A DNA stretch of 64,000 nucleotides from Aminobacter anthyllidis (GTDB taxonomy: Bacteria > Pseudomonadota > Alphaproteobacteria > Rhizobiales > Rhizobiaceae): the NCBI RefSeq assembly GCF_018555685.1, contig NZ_JAFLWW010000002.1, positions 62,001 through 126,000 of the forward strand. Reading direction: 5' to 3'. Below, one piece after another: positions 48,829 to 59,012 of this stretch. Made by a program: the position numbers and the translations under genes. Position 1 is the first letter of the stretch; every line of letters begins with the position of its first letter. The notes beneath the pieces were generated by a model. The model worked only from the letters and a program-made list of their open reading frames with translations, was not told the origin of the DNA and searched no databases.

Positions 48829-50061
48829 ATGCAATCGCGGCGGATCGTGATCGCAGGAGCCGGTATCGCCGGGCTCACCGCGGCACTTGCCTTCGCCCGG
48901 CATGGCCTTGGCGTTCGTATCTACGAACGCTCGCCGGTGCTGGAGGAAGTCGGCGCCGGTCTTCAACTCTCTCCCAACGCCACCCGGATACTTGGTCGTC
49001 TCGGCGTGCTCGACCTTGTCAGCGCCTCGACGGTGCGCCCCGAAGCCATCGTCCTGCGCGACGCAGCAACCCTTGCCGAGCGCGCGCGGATGCCGCTCGG
49101 TGCCGCGGCCGAACGGCGCTGGAAAGCCCCCTACCTCGTTGCCCATCGCGCCGACTTGCAGGGCGCACTGCTCGCTCGCGTGACCGAAAGCCCGCTGATC
49201 GAGATCGCCACCGGGGCAACCGTCGGCACGGTCGACGCGCAGGCGGACGGCGTCAAGGTGTCTTTGACGCAAGGCGGCATCGACTCCCACGAGCATGCCA
49301 CCCTGTTCGTTGCAGCCGACGGCGTCTGGTCGGCCAGCCGACGCCTGGTCGGCCCGAATGAAAAGAGCCGGTTTTCCGGCGAACTGGCCTGGCGCACGAC
49401 CATCCCTGTCGACAGTGATGTCGGCCGCCAGTTCGCCGGACTGACCTCGCTGGCGACGGTGACGACGTTCCTGCACCCCGGCTTTCACCTCGTCGCCTAT
49501 CCGATCCGCGCCGGCCATGCGGTCAATCTCGTCGCCTTCACGCCTGGCACAGCTATCGCCGAGCAATGGTCTGGCGAAACCGACGCCGGCGCGATGAAGC
49601 GTGTAATGCACGGCACCGCTCCTGCACTGGCCAGGCTTGTCGATGAAGCCGGGCCGTGGACGGTGTGGCCGCTGCACACGGTCGACCCTACCCGCCCCTG
49701 GACCGCGCCAAGCGGCATCGCGCTGATCGGCGATGCGGCGCATGCCATGACGCCGTTCGCGGCCCAGGGCGCTGCCATGGCGATCGAGGATGCCTACACG
49801 CTGGCCGACGCCGTCGCTGCGGCAGCAAACACAGCGGAAGCGCTTTCTCGGTGGGAAGCGGCCCGCAAAGTCCGCGTGCGCAAGGTGGCGAGGCGTGGCG
49901 CCCTCAACCATTTTGCCTGGCACGCCGCCGGTCCAGTGGCTTTGGCCCGCAACCTGTTCCTCAGGCTCAAATCGCCGGCAAGCCTGGCGGCCGACATGGA
50001 CTGGCTCTATGGCTGGACACCGCCCGGCTGGTCGCCAGATGGACCGGGCGGCCAGTTGTAG
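48829..50061 (+). CDS. FAD-dependent monooxygenase, UbiH/salicylate hydroxylase-like
   Basis: A 410-residue flavoprotein hydroxylase. Residues 5-33 hold the FAD-binding GAGIAGLTAALAFARHG and the following ERSP loop; a DG segment (FVAADGVWSASRR) comes mid-protein and the ribityl-binding GDAAHAMTPFAAQGA near residue 300. It should hydroxylate an aromatic ring using NAD(P)H and oxygen. Its closest type is the salicylate 1-hydroxylase/6-hydroxynicotinate monooxygenase group; no degradation genes flank it. Its 3' end overlaps the convergent TIGR02117 gene by 55 bases. Confidence 0.88.
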   Translation: MQSRRIVIAGAGIAGLTAALAFARHGLGVRIYERSPVLEEVGAGLQLSPNATRILGRLGVLDLVSASTVRPEAIVLRDAATLAERARMPLGAAAERRWKAPYLVAHRADLQGALLARVTESPLIEIATGATVGTVDAQADGVKVSLTQGGIDSHEHATLFVAADGVWSASRRLVGPNEKSRFSGELAWRTTIPVDSDVGRQFAGLTSLATVTTFLHPGFHLVAYPIRAGHAVNLVAFTPGTAIAEQWSGETDAGAMKRVMHGTAPALARLVDEAGPWTVWPLHTVDPTRPWTAPSGIALIGDAAHAMTPFAAQGAAMAIEDAYTLADAVAAAANTAEALSRWEAARKVRVRKVARRGALNHFAWHAAGPVALARNLFLRLKSPASLAADMDWLYGWTPPGWSPDGPGGQL

Positions 50062-50717
50062 AGGCCGAGCGACCAGTTCAGCGTCACCGGCAGCGGGTTC
50101 CACCATCCGGTCGTCAAACCGGCTTCCCTCAGTGCTGCGGCCGTCCAGGTGTTGCAGCCGGCAAAAGCGTTGAACTTGCCGTTGGCTTCGAAAAAACCGT
50201 CATAGGCGCCATAGGCAACCTCGGGAATGCGTTGGACGCCAGCGTTGCCCCGGACAAAACTGCGGTCGATGAAATCGAGCATGGCGGCAAAACCTGCTTC
50301 GTCGATCTCGAAGCGGCGGACAGTTTGCTGCGGCAGGGCGACAGCACCGGCGAGATCGACATGCATGACCGAGTCGTCGAGCGTCAGCGCCGCGAACACC
50401 GGACCGGGCCTGAGTTCGGACCATGTCGGGGTGCCGATGTAGAAGGCCTTGCTGCCCCATCCGAACACAAGGTAGCGCGCTTCCGGCAGGTCCGCCTCGA
50501 TGCCGGCGTCGAGCAGGAAGCCAAACCTTTCCAGCACCCCCTTGTCGATAGGTACGGCGATGTCGGTGTGGATCGGGTTGGTGAACACGAGGATGTGGCG
50601 CGGCGTGGCCTCATCTGCTGCACTGCTGTACAGCGGCCGTGGCACCAGTGTGCCAAATGCCACGGCTGCCACCGCCACGAGGAGGACAACGCCCAGCAGA
50701 CGTAGAATTCTTCTCAC
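50007..50717 (-). CDS. TIGR02117 / DUF2459 family protein
   Basis: A 236-residue protein with a single N-terminal membrane helix (RILRLLGVVLLVAVAAVAFGTLV) and the DUF2459 domain: FTNPIHTDIAVPID, YLVFGWGSKAFYIGTPTW, and a C-terminal NAFAGCNTWTAAALREAGL. The last Cys-Asn-Thr segment is conserved and suggests a catalytic cysteine. Function is unknown; some members sit beside PHA or cell-envelope genes. The GTG at 50717 is the likely start. The last 55 bases overlap the flavin monooxygenase gene tail to tail. Confidence 0.82.
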   Translation of the reverse strand: MRRILRLLGVVLLVAVAAVAFGTLVPRPLYSSAADEATPRHILVFTNPIHTDIAVPIDKGVLERFGFLLDAGIEADLPEARYLVFGWGSKAFYIGTPTWSELRPGPVFAALTLDDSVMHVDLAGAVALPQQTVRRFEIDEAGFAAMLDFIDRSFVRGNAGVQRIPEVAYGAYDGFFEANGKFNAFAGCNTWTAAALREAGLTTGWWNPLPVTLNWSLGLYNWPPGPSGDQPGGVQP

Positions 50718-50753
50718 CTGCCCGCCGTCCCCACTTTCGGTGCCTGTTCCAAC

Positions 50754-50784
50754 AAAAAAGCCCGGCCGAAATACGACCGGGCTT
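50754..50784 (-). terminator. Intrinsic terminator of the aap operon
   Basis: On the minus strand AGCCCGGTCG pairs with CGGCCGGGCT around TATTT and is followed by a T-run. It lies 23 bases after the aapP stop. Confidence 0.9.
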
Positions 50785-50805
50785 CTTGTTTCTTGTGAGC
50801 AGATC

Positions 50806-51609
<804 letters not shown>

Positions 51610-51633
51610 GGGCCAGTTCCCTTTTGTTGTTCG

Positions 51634-52791
51634 TTATCGTTTATGCCCGGTGTCGAGCCGGTGTTCCATATAAATAGAATAGCGCGACATGCCAAAACAG
51701 AACATCCAGAACACCAACGCCGCAAAGACGAGCCCTGATGACGGGGTCTGGGGCGATGCCCAGGCCGGATCCGAGAAATTCTGGCGCACGACGCCAAGCA
51801 GGTCGAACATCGAGATGATGTAGACGAGGCTGGTGTCTTTGAACATGCCGATGAAGGTATTGACGATGCCGGGAATGACCAGCTTCAACGCCTGAGGCAG
51901 CACAACCAGCCTCATCTTTTGCCAATAGCCGAGACCGAGCGAATCGGCACCCTCATATTGGCCCTTGGGTATCGCCTGCAGACCGCCGCGCACCACTTCC
52001 GCCATGTAGGCCGAGGCGAACAACGACACGCCGATCAGGGCGCGCAGGAATTTGTCGAAGCTGACGCCCGCCGGCAAGAACAGCGGCAGCATGACGCTGG
52101 CCATGAACAGCACGGTGATCAGAGGTACGCCGCGAATCGTTTCGATGAAAATGACGGAGAGCATCTTGACCACCGGCATCTTCGAACGCCGTCCAAGCGC
52201 CAGGATGATTCCGAGTGGCAGCGACACCACGATGCCGACGAAGGACAGCGTGAGCGTCACCAGCAGCCCGCCCCAGAGCGGGGTTTCGACATGCGGCAGG
52301 CCAAACACGCCGCCGATCAGCAGCGTGAAGGCGACGATTGGGAACACCACGAAGAACAGCAGGGCATTCAGCCCCTTGCGGGGCACGCGCGGGATTAGCA
52401 GCGGCACAAGCAGCGCCACGAACATGATCGCCACCAGTATGACCCGCCAGCGCTCCTCGATGGGATAGCGGCCGAACATGAACTGGCCGAACTTCGCGTG
52501 GACAAACGCCCAGCAGGCGCCCGACCAGCCGTCAGGCTGGATGCCGCCCTGCGCCACGGTGGCGCAGAAGGTTCGATCCGTGCCGGTCCACTGGGCGTTG
52601 ACGAATGCCCAGTTGAACAATGGCGGCACGATCATGGCCACAACCAACATGCCGATGATCGTGAGCACAGAATCGAATGGATTGGCAAAGAGGTTCTTGC
52701 GCACCCAGGCCAGTGGCCCGCGCTCGCGAAGGGGCGCTGGCTGTGGCAGCGCCATTTCACTGCGGACGTAATGAAGGTCGTTTTGCGACAT
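51634..52791 (-). CDS. aapM: General L-amino acid ABC transporter permease AapM
   Basis: A 385-residue permease of the HisM/GlnP class with about eight hydrophobic helices. The EAA loop that contacts the ATPase is [32 protein letters not shown] periplasmic insert between the first helices is characteristic of AapM and BztC-type subunits. It pairs with AapQ to form the membrane channel. Confidence 0.94.
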   Translation of the reverse strand: MSQNDLHYVRSEMALPQPAPLRERGPLAWVRKNLFANPFDSVLTIIGMLVVAMIVPPLFNWAFVNAQWTGTDRTFCATVAQGGIQPDGWSGACWAFVHAKFGQFMFGRYPIEERWRVILVAIMFVALLVPLLIPRVPRKGLNALLFFVVFPIVAFTLLIGGVFGLPHVETPLWGGLLVTLTLSFVGIVVSLPLGIILALGRRSKMPVVKMLSVIFIETIRGVPLITVLFMASVMLPLFLPAGVSFDKFLRALIGVSLFASAYMAEVVRGGLQAIPKGQYEGADSLGLGYWQKMRLVVLPQALKLVIPGIVNTFIGMFKDTSLVYIISMFDLLGVVRQNFSDPAWASPQTPSSGLVFAALVFWMFCFGMSRYSIYMEHRLDTGHKR

Positions 52792-52800
52792 GTCCGCCTC

Positions 52801-53991
52801 CTACCTTTCCACCAGCGCCATTTTGGCGTTGAACCAGTTCATGAAGGCTGACGTGATCAGGCTGAGGCCAAGATAGACGACCATCCAGATGACCACGATC
52901 TCGATCGCCTGTCCGGTCTGGTTGAGCACCGTGCCCCCAACCGCGACAAGATCGGGGTAGCCGATGGCGATTGCCAGCGACGAGTTCTTGGTCAGGTTGA
53001 GGTACTGGCTGGTCAGCGGCGGGATGACGATGCGCAGTGCCTGCGGCACCACGACCAATCGGAGTGCATGCCCCGCGCGCAGGCCAAGTGCGCTGGAAGC
53101 TTCGGTCTGACCCTTGCTGACGCCCTTGATGCCGGCTCGCACGATCTCTGCGATGAAGGCTGCGGTATAAAACGACAAGGCCAGATAGAGCGCCAGGAAC
53201 TCCGGCTTGATCTGGAAACCGCCCGTCAGGTTGAAGGTCGATTTCTGCGGGAAATCGAAGCTCATGGGAAAGCCTGTCGCGGCGAGCGCCAGAAGCGGCA
53301 AGCCGATGATCAGCGCCAGCGACGTCCAGAACACAGGAAAAGTCTGTCCGGTCGCCATCTGCCGCAGACGGGCACGCCGGGCAACGAACCACGACATCCC
53401 GATGCCAAGCAGCAACGCCACCGGCACCAGCATCGACCCCTCGCCCCAGATCAGCTTCGGGAAATAGAAACCTCGGCTGTTGAGGAACGAGCCGAAAGGC
53501 AACTCGATGCTCTCCTTTGGCAGCGGCAGCACCGAAAGCACGCCGAAATACCAAAAGAAGATAACGAGCAGTGGTGGGATGTTGCGGAAAACCTCGACAT
53601 AGACAGTGCAGATCTTGCGGATCAGCCAGTTCTGCGACAGCCGGCCGATGCCGAGGAGGAAGCCCAGAATCGACGCGGTTACGATGCCGGCGACCGCTAC
53701 GACGAGGGTATTGAGGAAGCCGACAAGCAAAGCACGCTTGTAGGTCGAGTCGGAATCGAAAGCGATCAGCGAATCACTGACGTCGAAGCCGGCACGGCCG
53801 TTGAGAAAGGCGAAACCCGAGGCGATGTTGGCGCGCTTAAGGTTTTCGATCGTGTTTCCAATGATCCACCAGACGAACGCCGTAAGCGCAACGATCACGA
53901 GAACCTGGAAGAAGATGCCGCGCACCTTCGGGTCGTAGAGCAGCGACGCGCGGCCGCCCCCTACGTCATGGGGTATGTCCTGCGTAGCCAT
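52801..53991 (-). CDS. aapQ: General L-amino acid ABC transporter permease AapQ
   Basis: A 396-residue permease with about eight helices and the EAA loop GQTEASSALGLRAGHALRLVVVPQALRIVIPPL. The long loop between early helices (FAFLNGRAGFDVSDSLIAFDSDSTY) is shared with AapQ and BztB. Nine bases separate it from aapM. A stable hairpin in the gap before this gene (54015-54041) probably sets its level below that of aapJ. Confidence 0.94.
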   Translation of the reverse strand: MATQDIPHDVGGGRASLLYDPKVRGIFFQVLVIVALTAFVWWIIGNTIENLKRANIASGFAFLNGRAGFDVSDSLIAFDSDSTYKRALLVGFLNTLVVAVAGIVTASILGFLLGIGRLSQNWLIRKICTVYVEVFRNIPPLLVIFFWYFGVLSVLPLPKESIELPFGSFLNSRGFYFPKLIWGEGSMLVPVALLLGIGMSWFVARRARLRQMATGQTFPVFWTSLALIIGLPLLALAATGFPMSFDFPQKSTFNLTGGFQIKPEFLALYLALSFYTAAFIAEIVRAGIKGVSKGQTEASSALGLRAGHALRLVVVPQALRIVIPPLTSQYLNLTKNSSLAIAIGYPDLVAVGGTVLNQTGQAIEIVVIWMVVYLGLSLITSAFMNWFNAKMALVER

Positions 53992-54014
53992 CGGAAGTCC
54001 CTCGTAAAGAGTAA

Positions 54015-54041
54015 CCGGAAGGCGGATTCGCCGCCTTCCGG
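54015..54041 (-). other. Intercistronic hairpin between aapJ and aapQ
   Basis: A perfect 11-base stem, CCGGAAGGCGG with CCGCCTTCCGG, and a five-base loop lies 14 bases after the aapJ stop. There is no strong T-run. Such hairpins protect the 3' end of binding-protein mRNA and allow it to be made in excess over permease. Confidence 0.8.
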
Positions 54042-54054
54042 GTGAGACTTCGGA

Positions 54055-55083
54055 TCAGCGGATGGGCGGCGCGTACTGCAGTCCACCCTTGGTCCAGAGC
54101 GCATTGATGCCACGGGCGATCTTCAGCGGGCTGCCCTGGCCGACATTGCGTTCAAAGACTTCGCCGTAGTTGCCGACGGCCTTGACGATGTTGACGACCC
54201 AGTCATTGCCGAGGCCGAGATCGGTGCCGATCTTGGTGTCCGTCTCGGTGCCGAGCACGCGCTTGACCTCGGGGTTACCCGACGCCTTCATTTCTTCGAC
54301 ATTGGCCTGGGTGATGCCGAGTTCTTCGGCCGTCAGCAGCGCGAAATAGGCCCACTTGACGATGTGGTACCATTTGTCGTCGCCCTGGCGCACGGCAGGT
54401 CCGAGCGGCTCCTTGGAGATGATCTCGGGCAGCACGACGTGATCGTCCGGCGAGCCGAGCGTCAGGCGGATGCCATAGAGGCCCGACTGGTCGGTGGTAT
54501 AAACATCGCAACGGCCGGCGTCATAGGCGGCGTTGACCTCTTCGAGCTTCTCGAAGACGACCGGATTGTACTCCATCTTGTTCGCCTTGAAGTAGTCGGC
54601 GAGATTGAGTTCGGTCGTGGTGCCGGTCTGCACGCAGACTGCGGCGCCCGAAAGCTGCAGCGCGGAATTGACGCCCGGCAGCTTCTTGGCGTTGATCATG
54701 AAGCCCTGGCCGTCGAAATAGGTGACGCCGACGAAGTTCAGGCCCAATGCGGTGTCGCGGTTGATGGTCCAGGTGGTGTTGCGCGACAGAAGGTCGATTT
54801 CGCCCGACTGAAGTGCGGTGAAACGCTCCTTGGCGGAGAGCGGCGTGAACTTTACCTTGGTGCCGTCACCGAACACCGCAGCGGCCACCGCGCGGCAGAA
54901 ATCGGCGTCCAGACCCTGCCAGTCGCCCTTGTCGTTCGGCGCGGAGAAACCGGCCAGGCCGGTGCTGACGCCGCATTGCAGGAAGCCCTTTGCCTTGACG
55001 TCCTCAAGGGTGCCGGCAGATGCGGCGGTCGCCACCATGCCGAGCGTAGCAGCCCCGAGAATGCCTGAAATGATGTACTTCAT
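54055..55083 (-). CDS. aapJ: General L-amino acid ABC transporter substrate-binding protein AapJ
   Basis: A 342-residue periplasmic binding protein. It has a signal peptide cut after ASA near residue 23, then TLEDVKAKGFLQCGVSTGLAGFSAPNDKGDWQGLDADFCRAVAAAVFGD, the usual family-3 start, and SRNTTWTINRDTALGLNF. AapJ binds many L-amino acids and delivers them to AapQM. It is the first gene of the operon. The 257 bases upstream carry no other gene. Confidence 0.96.
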   Translation of the reverse strand: MKYIISGILGAATLGMVATAASAGTLEDVKAKGFLQCGVSTGLAGFSAPNDKGDWQGLDADFCRAVAAAVFGDGTKVKFTPLSAKERFTALQSGEIDLLSRNTTWTINRDTALGLNFVGVTYFDGQGFMINAKKLPGVNSALQLSGAAVCVQTGTTTELNLADYFKANKMEYNPVVFEKLEEVNAAYDAGRCDVYTTDQSGLYGIRLTLGSPDDHVVLPEIISKEPLGPAVRQGDDKWYHIVKWAYFALLTAEELGITQANVEEMKASGNPEVKRVLGTETDTKIGTDLGLGNDWVVNIVKAVGNYGEVFERNVGQGSPLKIARGINALWTKGGLQYAPPIR

Positions 55084-55107
55084 GACCCACGAACCCTTCT
55101 GTTTATT

Positions 55108-55128
55108 ACAGGCTTTTGCCTGTCTTTT
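55108..55128 (+). other. Small hairpin in the aapJ leader region
   Basis: ACAGGC, TTTT, GCCTGT followed by CTTTTT on the plus strand. On the minus strand it lies in the aapJ 5' leader, 25 bases before the start codon. It might end a plus-strand transcript or affect aapJ translation; there is no plus-strand gene to terminate, so the latter is as likely. Confidence 0.4.
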
Positions 55129-55340
55129 TGAATTGTGAACTCAGCATCCCCTATCCGGCCCAAATCCGGATTGCGCGTCCTTGCCGGCGCGCTTTGCTGC
55201 AGTCCGGTCCACGGATGCATCGAAGGCGATAATTCTTATTAGGTCAAGCAATAAAGGCCCCACGCTGCCGGCTGCGCCTTTAGTATTAGAAATCAGGAGG
55301 AACGATTGCTGCGGCGTGCATCGAACTCACTTCAAAGAAG

Positions 55341-56222
55341 TTAGCCGGCAGTAGGTTTTCGTCTGCCAAAGCCTATTGCTAAAGGCAGCAGCTTTCCTAG
55401 CGCCAGCCTGAAGCCGACGCGGCGCACGGCAAAGAACCGCGCCGCCACGATCGTCACGATAAAGCCGAACAGATAGCCGGCGGTGACGTCGGATGGATAA
55501 TGCGCCGCCGCCGGAATCCGCAGGGCCGACAGCATCAAGCCGACGATCGCAATAGGCAGCCATTGGCGCGGAAACCAGATCATCAGGATGGCAGCTACCG
55601 TGCCGATGGTCGTCGCATGGCCAGAGGGAAAGCTCGAGGAATAGCGCGTCACCACGAACGGGTCGAAATGATAGGCGCCGTATTCGCCGTAGAAGGCCGG
55701 CCGAGCACGGCCGAAGAACAGCTTGACGATATTGACCGCAATGCCGGTGAAGGCGACCATGCCAAAAACAAAGGCGGCCTGGCCGAACAACGTCACCAGC
55801 CGTGCTTTCAAGTCATAGCCGACGCCGCGCCAGTCGGCGGCTGCGGTCGCGAGATAGACCAGCAAGGCCGGCACGAGATACCATTCCGACCTGCCGATAT
55901 CGCTCAGCCAGGCCAGCCAGGCAGTGAAGCCGTTGCGGTTGCTGAGCATGAAGTTCATCACTGCCGAATCGACGGTGAACAACAGCGCAACCGCCACGGC
56001 GCCGCAAAGCAGCAGCAGCGTCAGCCCACGCGACCACACCGGCTGCGGCGAGCCGACCGGACGGCGCCGGAGGCGACGCGAGGAAAACGCCACCGTCTCC
56101 ATAAGCCGCCCGGCAAAGCCGGCCGGCCAGACCTGGCCCAGCCGAACACGCGCCTGCGGCGGTTGCACGGGTCGGGCCGTCGCATTATGGCTGGCGTCTT
56201 CACTGAAAGGGTGCGGATTCAT
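55341..56222 (-). CDS. PAP2-family phosphatase
   Basis: A 293-residue membrane phosphatase with a basic cytosolic N-terminus of about 75 residues and roughly six helices. The three PAP2 motifs are visible: KLFFGRARP, SFPSGHAT and RIPAAAHYPSDVTAGYLFG. It removes phosphate from phosphatidic acid, undecaprenyl pyrophosphate or lipid A. The start at 56222 shares bases with the divergent metC start codon; an in-frame ATG at 56102 is an alternative that would leave room for a promoter. Confidence 0.85.
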   Translation of the reverse strand: MNPHPFSEDASHNATARPVQPPQARVRLGQVWPAGFAGRLMETVAFSSRRLRRRPVGSPQPVWSRGLTLLLLCGAVAVALLFTVDSAVMNFMLSNRNGFTAWLAWLSDIGRSEWYLVPALLVYLATAAADWRGVGYDLKARLVTLFGQAAFVFGMVAFTGIAVNIVKLFFGRARPAFYGEYGAYHFDPFVVTRYSSSFPSGHATTIGTVAAILMIWFPRQWLPIAIVGLMLSALRIPAAAHYPSDVTAGYLFGFIVTIVAARFFAVRRVGFRLALGKLLPLAIGFGRRKPTAG

Positions 56223-57396
56223 GACTCGAGACAATGGCAGGATCAAAGGCGTCAACACGCGGCTGACGCACTCCGGGCACGATCCACACGGCTTTCATGG
56301 CTTTGTCAATCCGCCGGTCGTGCACGCCTCGACAGTTCTGTTCCCCAACGCTGCGACGATGGCCGCGCGTGCTCAAAAATACACATATGGCACCCGCGGA
56401 ACGCCCACCAGCGACGCCCTTTGCCACGCCATTGACGAGCTCGAAGGTTCGGCCGGCACCATCGCCGTGCCATCGGGCCTCGCCGCGGTGACGATTCCCC
56501 TGCTCGGCTTCCTGTCGTCGGGCGACCACATCCTGATCACCGATTCCGTCTATCTGCCGACCCGCCATTTCGCCGACACCATGCTCAAGCGCCTCGGCGT
56601 CGAAGTCGACTATTACGATCCGCATGTCGGCGCAGGTATTTCGGCGCTGATCAAGCCGAACACCAAGGTGGTGTTCACCGAATCACCGGCGTCCAACACC
56701 TTCGAGATCCAGGACATTCCGGCGATAGCGAAGGCAGCGCATGCCGCGGGCGCCATCGTCATGATGGACAACACCTGGGCGACGCCGCTCTATTTCAAGG
56801 CGCTCGACTTCGGCGTCGACGTCACCATCCATGCCGCGACCAAATATCCCGCCGGCCATTCGGACGTGCTGAGCGGCACCGTGTCGGCCAATGCCGCCTG
56901 CTGGCCGAAGCTGCACGACGCCTTCGTCACGCTCGGCTGCTGCGCCGGCCCCGACGATGTCTACCAGGTGCTGCGCGGCCTGCGCACGATGGGCGTCCGG
57001 CTCGCCCATCACCAGAAGAGCACGCTCGAGATCGCGCGCTGGCTCGAAGGCAAGCCGGGCGTCGCCCGCGTGCTGCACCCCGGCCTCGAAAGCCATCCCG
57101 ACCACCAGCTCTTCAAGCGCGACTTCTCCGGCTCGAGCGGCATCTTTTCCGTGGTGCTTTCGGGCGGCGGCACGCCAAGGGCGCATGCCTTCCTCGACGC
57201 GCTCGAGATCTTCGGCCTCGGCTATTCCTGGGGCGGCTACGAAAGCCTGGCGGTGCAGGTCAACCTCGCCGACCGCAGAATCGCTAACGGCCCTTATGAA
57301 GGCCCGATCATCCGGCTGCAGATCGGCCTGGAAGACGTGGCCGACCTGAAGGAAGACATCGCCGCAGGCCTTAGGGCAGCGAACGCGGTGGGCTGA
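56221..57396 (+). CDS. metC: Cystathionine beta-lyase
   Basis: A 391-residue Cys/Met-metabolism PLP enzyme. PLP Lys is K208 in HAATKYPAGHSD, and the YGTRGTPTSDALCHAIDELEG segment and DNTWATPLYFKAL are characteristic of the cystathionine beta-lyase branch. It cleaves cystathionine to homocysteine, ammonia and pyruvate in methionine synthesis. GAAAGGG lies nine bases before the ATG. The start codon overlaps that of the divergent PAP2 gene within CATG. Confidence 0.9.
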   Translation: MTRDNGRIKGVNTRLTHSGHDPHGFHGFVNPPVVHASTVLFPNAATMAARAQKYTYGTRGTPTSDALCHAIDELEGSAGTIAVPSGLAAVTIPLLGFLSSGDHILITDSVYLPTRHFADTMLKRLGVEVDYYDPHVGAGISALIKPNTKVVFTESPASNTFEIQDIPAIAKAAHAAGAIVMMDNTWATPLYFKALDFGVDVTIHAATKYPAGHSDVLSGTVSANAACWPKLHDAFVTLGCCAGPDDVYQVLRGLRTMGVRLAHHQKSTLEIARWLEGKPGVARVLHPGLESHPDHQLFKRDFSGSSGIFSVVLSGGGTPRAHAFLDALEIFGLGYSWGGYESLAVQVNLADRRIANGPYEGPIIRLQIGLEDVADLKEDIAAGLRAANAVG

Positions 57397-57550
57397 TGGC
57401 TTGGCAGGGCGGGCAGCGGCAAGGCTGCTCCGCCTGATCCCCGCCAGGATAACTCGTCCCATAACTCGTTCCGCGACCTCATATTGACAGGCAGCGTCGC
57501 CATCGCGACGTTTGCCTTCCGAACCTGGCAAGCTCTTCGGGAAGATCGAC

Positions 57551-58081
57551 ATGACTGCATCCGGCCGCCCTTCCGAAATCGTCCATTGGACCGAGGTCGA
57601 AAAGCCCGACGGTGAAACCTTCATCGGCACATCGGAACTCAGGGGGCTCGGTGCGCCGCTTGCCGTCCATTTCGGCCTTGAGCGGCTCGGCATCCACCAT
57701 GTCAGGCTGCCGCCGGGCCGGCGCACCTCGTTTCCGCATGCCGAAAGCCTGGAGGAGGAATTCGTCCACGTGATCGACGGCGAACCCGACGTCTGGCTGG
57801 ACGGGGTGCTGCATCGCCTGAAGCCGGGCGATTCCGTCGGCTTCCCCGCCGGCACCGGGCTGGCGCACAGCTTCCTCAACAACACCGACAGAGAAGTCCG
57901 CCGACTGGTGGTCGGCGAAGCCAACAAGGACGAGAACCAAATCGTCTATCCCGTCAATCTCGAGCGCAAGGCGATCCGCGACGACTGGTGGCACGATGTA
58001 CCGAAACGCGTGCTCGGCGATCATGACGGCCTGCCGGACCTGGTGCGTGCGGCACGCGATGCCGACAAGGACGGCAGCTAG
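57551..58081 (+). CDS. Cupin domain-containing protein
   Basis: A 176-residue protein with a single cupin barrel. Motif 1 is around FPHAESLEEEFVHVIDGEPDVWLDG, with Glu residues and His in metal-ligand places; motif 2 is around GDSVGFPAGTGLAHSFLNN, with the late His. The C-terminal tail RDDWWHDVPKRVLGDHDG is not in standard short cupins. Enzyme activity or sugar binding cannot be settled. The ATG at 57551 is preceded by GGGAAG. Confidence 0.82.
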   Translation: MTASGRPSEIVHWTEVEKPDGETFIGTSELRGLGAPLAVHFGLERLGIHHVRLPPGRRTSFPHAESLEEEFVHVIDGEPDVWLDGVLHRLKPGDSVGFPAGTGLAHSFLNNTDREVRRLVVGEANKDENQIVYPVNLERKAIRDDWWHDVPKRVLGDHDGLPDLVRAARDADKDGS

Positions 58082-58307
58082 CAGCGCCTTGCACGCAAAA
58101 TGCAGTGTACTTAACCGGCACCCAAATAGGCACGAAACCCGCATGGAACCAATTCGGTTCGCCCGGGCGTGGACGCAGACAAGGCCATTGGAAACCGGTA
58201 AGAAGTGTCGTGCCTCAAGCAGAGGCCGCCGCTCAGGCGTCCCTTACAAGCAGGACGCGCGTCGTCTCAGCCATGAGAAGTGGGAGACGCCGGCGGAGAA
58301 GCCTCGC

Positions 58308-59012
58308 CTATGCCCTCATTCTCGCGTGAATCTGCCAACCCATTGTAAGCAACTGCGCGGAATTTCGCCGTTCGCGCTCACCATCCTTCGCGGCAGCCTT
58401 TCGCATCACCTTGCGGGCCAGCTTGATTATCTTCCTTGCTATAAAGGAGGGACGGACACCAACGTACTCTTCATGGACGCTTGCCGCCCTGCCCAACTCT
58501 TGATCGAGGAAGTCAAAATACCCTCCGTTCGGCGTGATTTCCAAAATCTCAAGCCCGAGGCGATCAAGGTGGTGGCTATAGAAGTAAGATGAGAACCCCG
58601 TTGCGTAGTGGTAGGGCGCAAAATGCGTCAGTGAAGAAAATGGCGCAGTTAGCAGAACATCGCCACCTGGCTTGACCAGCCGCGCGATCTTTTCAACCAC
58701 CCTCACAGGGTCAGGAACATGTTCCAACACTTCTGTGCACAAGATCGCATCGTATTGCACATCTTCGGGGATATCGACGGCATCGCATCGAATGTCGATC
58801 TGGCTGAAATCCCATGTCCCCGTCTGGAGCCCCGCTTGGTTGCCCTCTCCGTCATAGATGGCGACATCTTGCGAAACATAGGTCAGATGTGGACAAAATT
58901 TCTTGTACTGACACTCGCCAGCCCCAAGATCGAGAATCAAACGGCCTCTGGGGACCGAAGCGAGTTTCTTCTCAACCCAGATCTCACGCGTCTTTTCATT
59001 GATGTTAGCCAT
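58308..59012 (-). CDS. Class I SAM-dependent methyltransferase
   Basis: A 234-residue methyltransferase of the methyltransf_11 type. Motif I is [13 protein letters not shown] near residues 26-38; [48 protein letters not shown] covers motifs II to III. The C-terminal part, with [20 protein letters not shown], resembles methyltransferases from polysaccharide clusters, but substrate is unknown. A GTG seven codons upstream is another possible start. Its DNA is clearly lower in GC than flanking genes and it stands alone beside tRNA-Arg, which suggests acquisition by transfer. Confidence 0.82.
   Translation of the reverse strand: MANINEKTREIWVEKKLASVPRGRLILDLGAGECQYKKFCPHLTYVSQDVAIYDGEGNQAGLQTGTWDFSQIDIRCDAVDIPEDVQYDAILCTEVLEHVPDPVRVVEKIARLVKPGGDVLLTAPFSSLTHFAPYHYATGFSSYFYSHHLDRLGLEILEITPNGGYFDFLDQELGRAASVHEEYVGVRPSFIARKIIKLARKVMRKAAAKDGERERRNSAQLLTMGWQIHARMRA

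Noticed and set aside
56100-56220. SAM or other methionine riboswitch before metC
   Set aside because: metC and the PAP2 gene start on the same bases, so there is no room for a leader, and the upstream sequence reads as PAP2 coding DNA.
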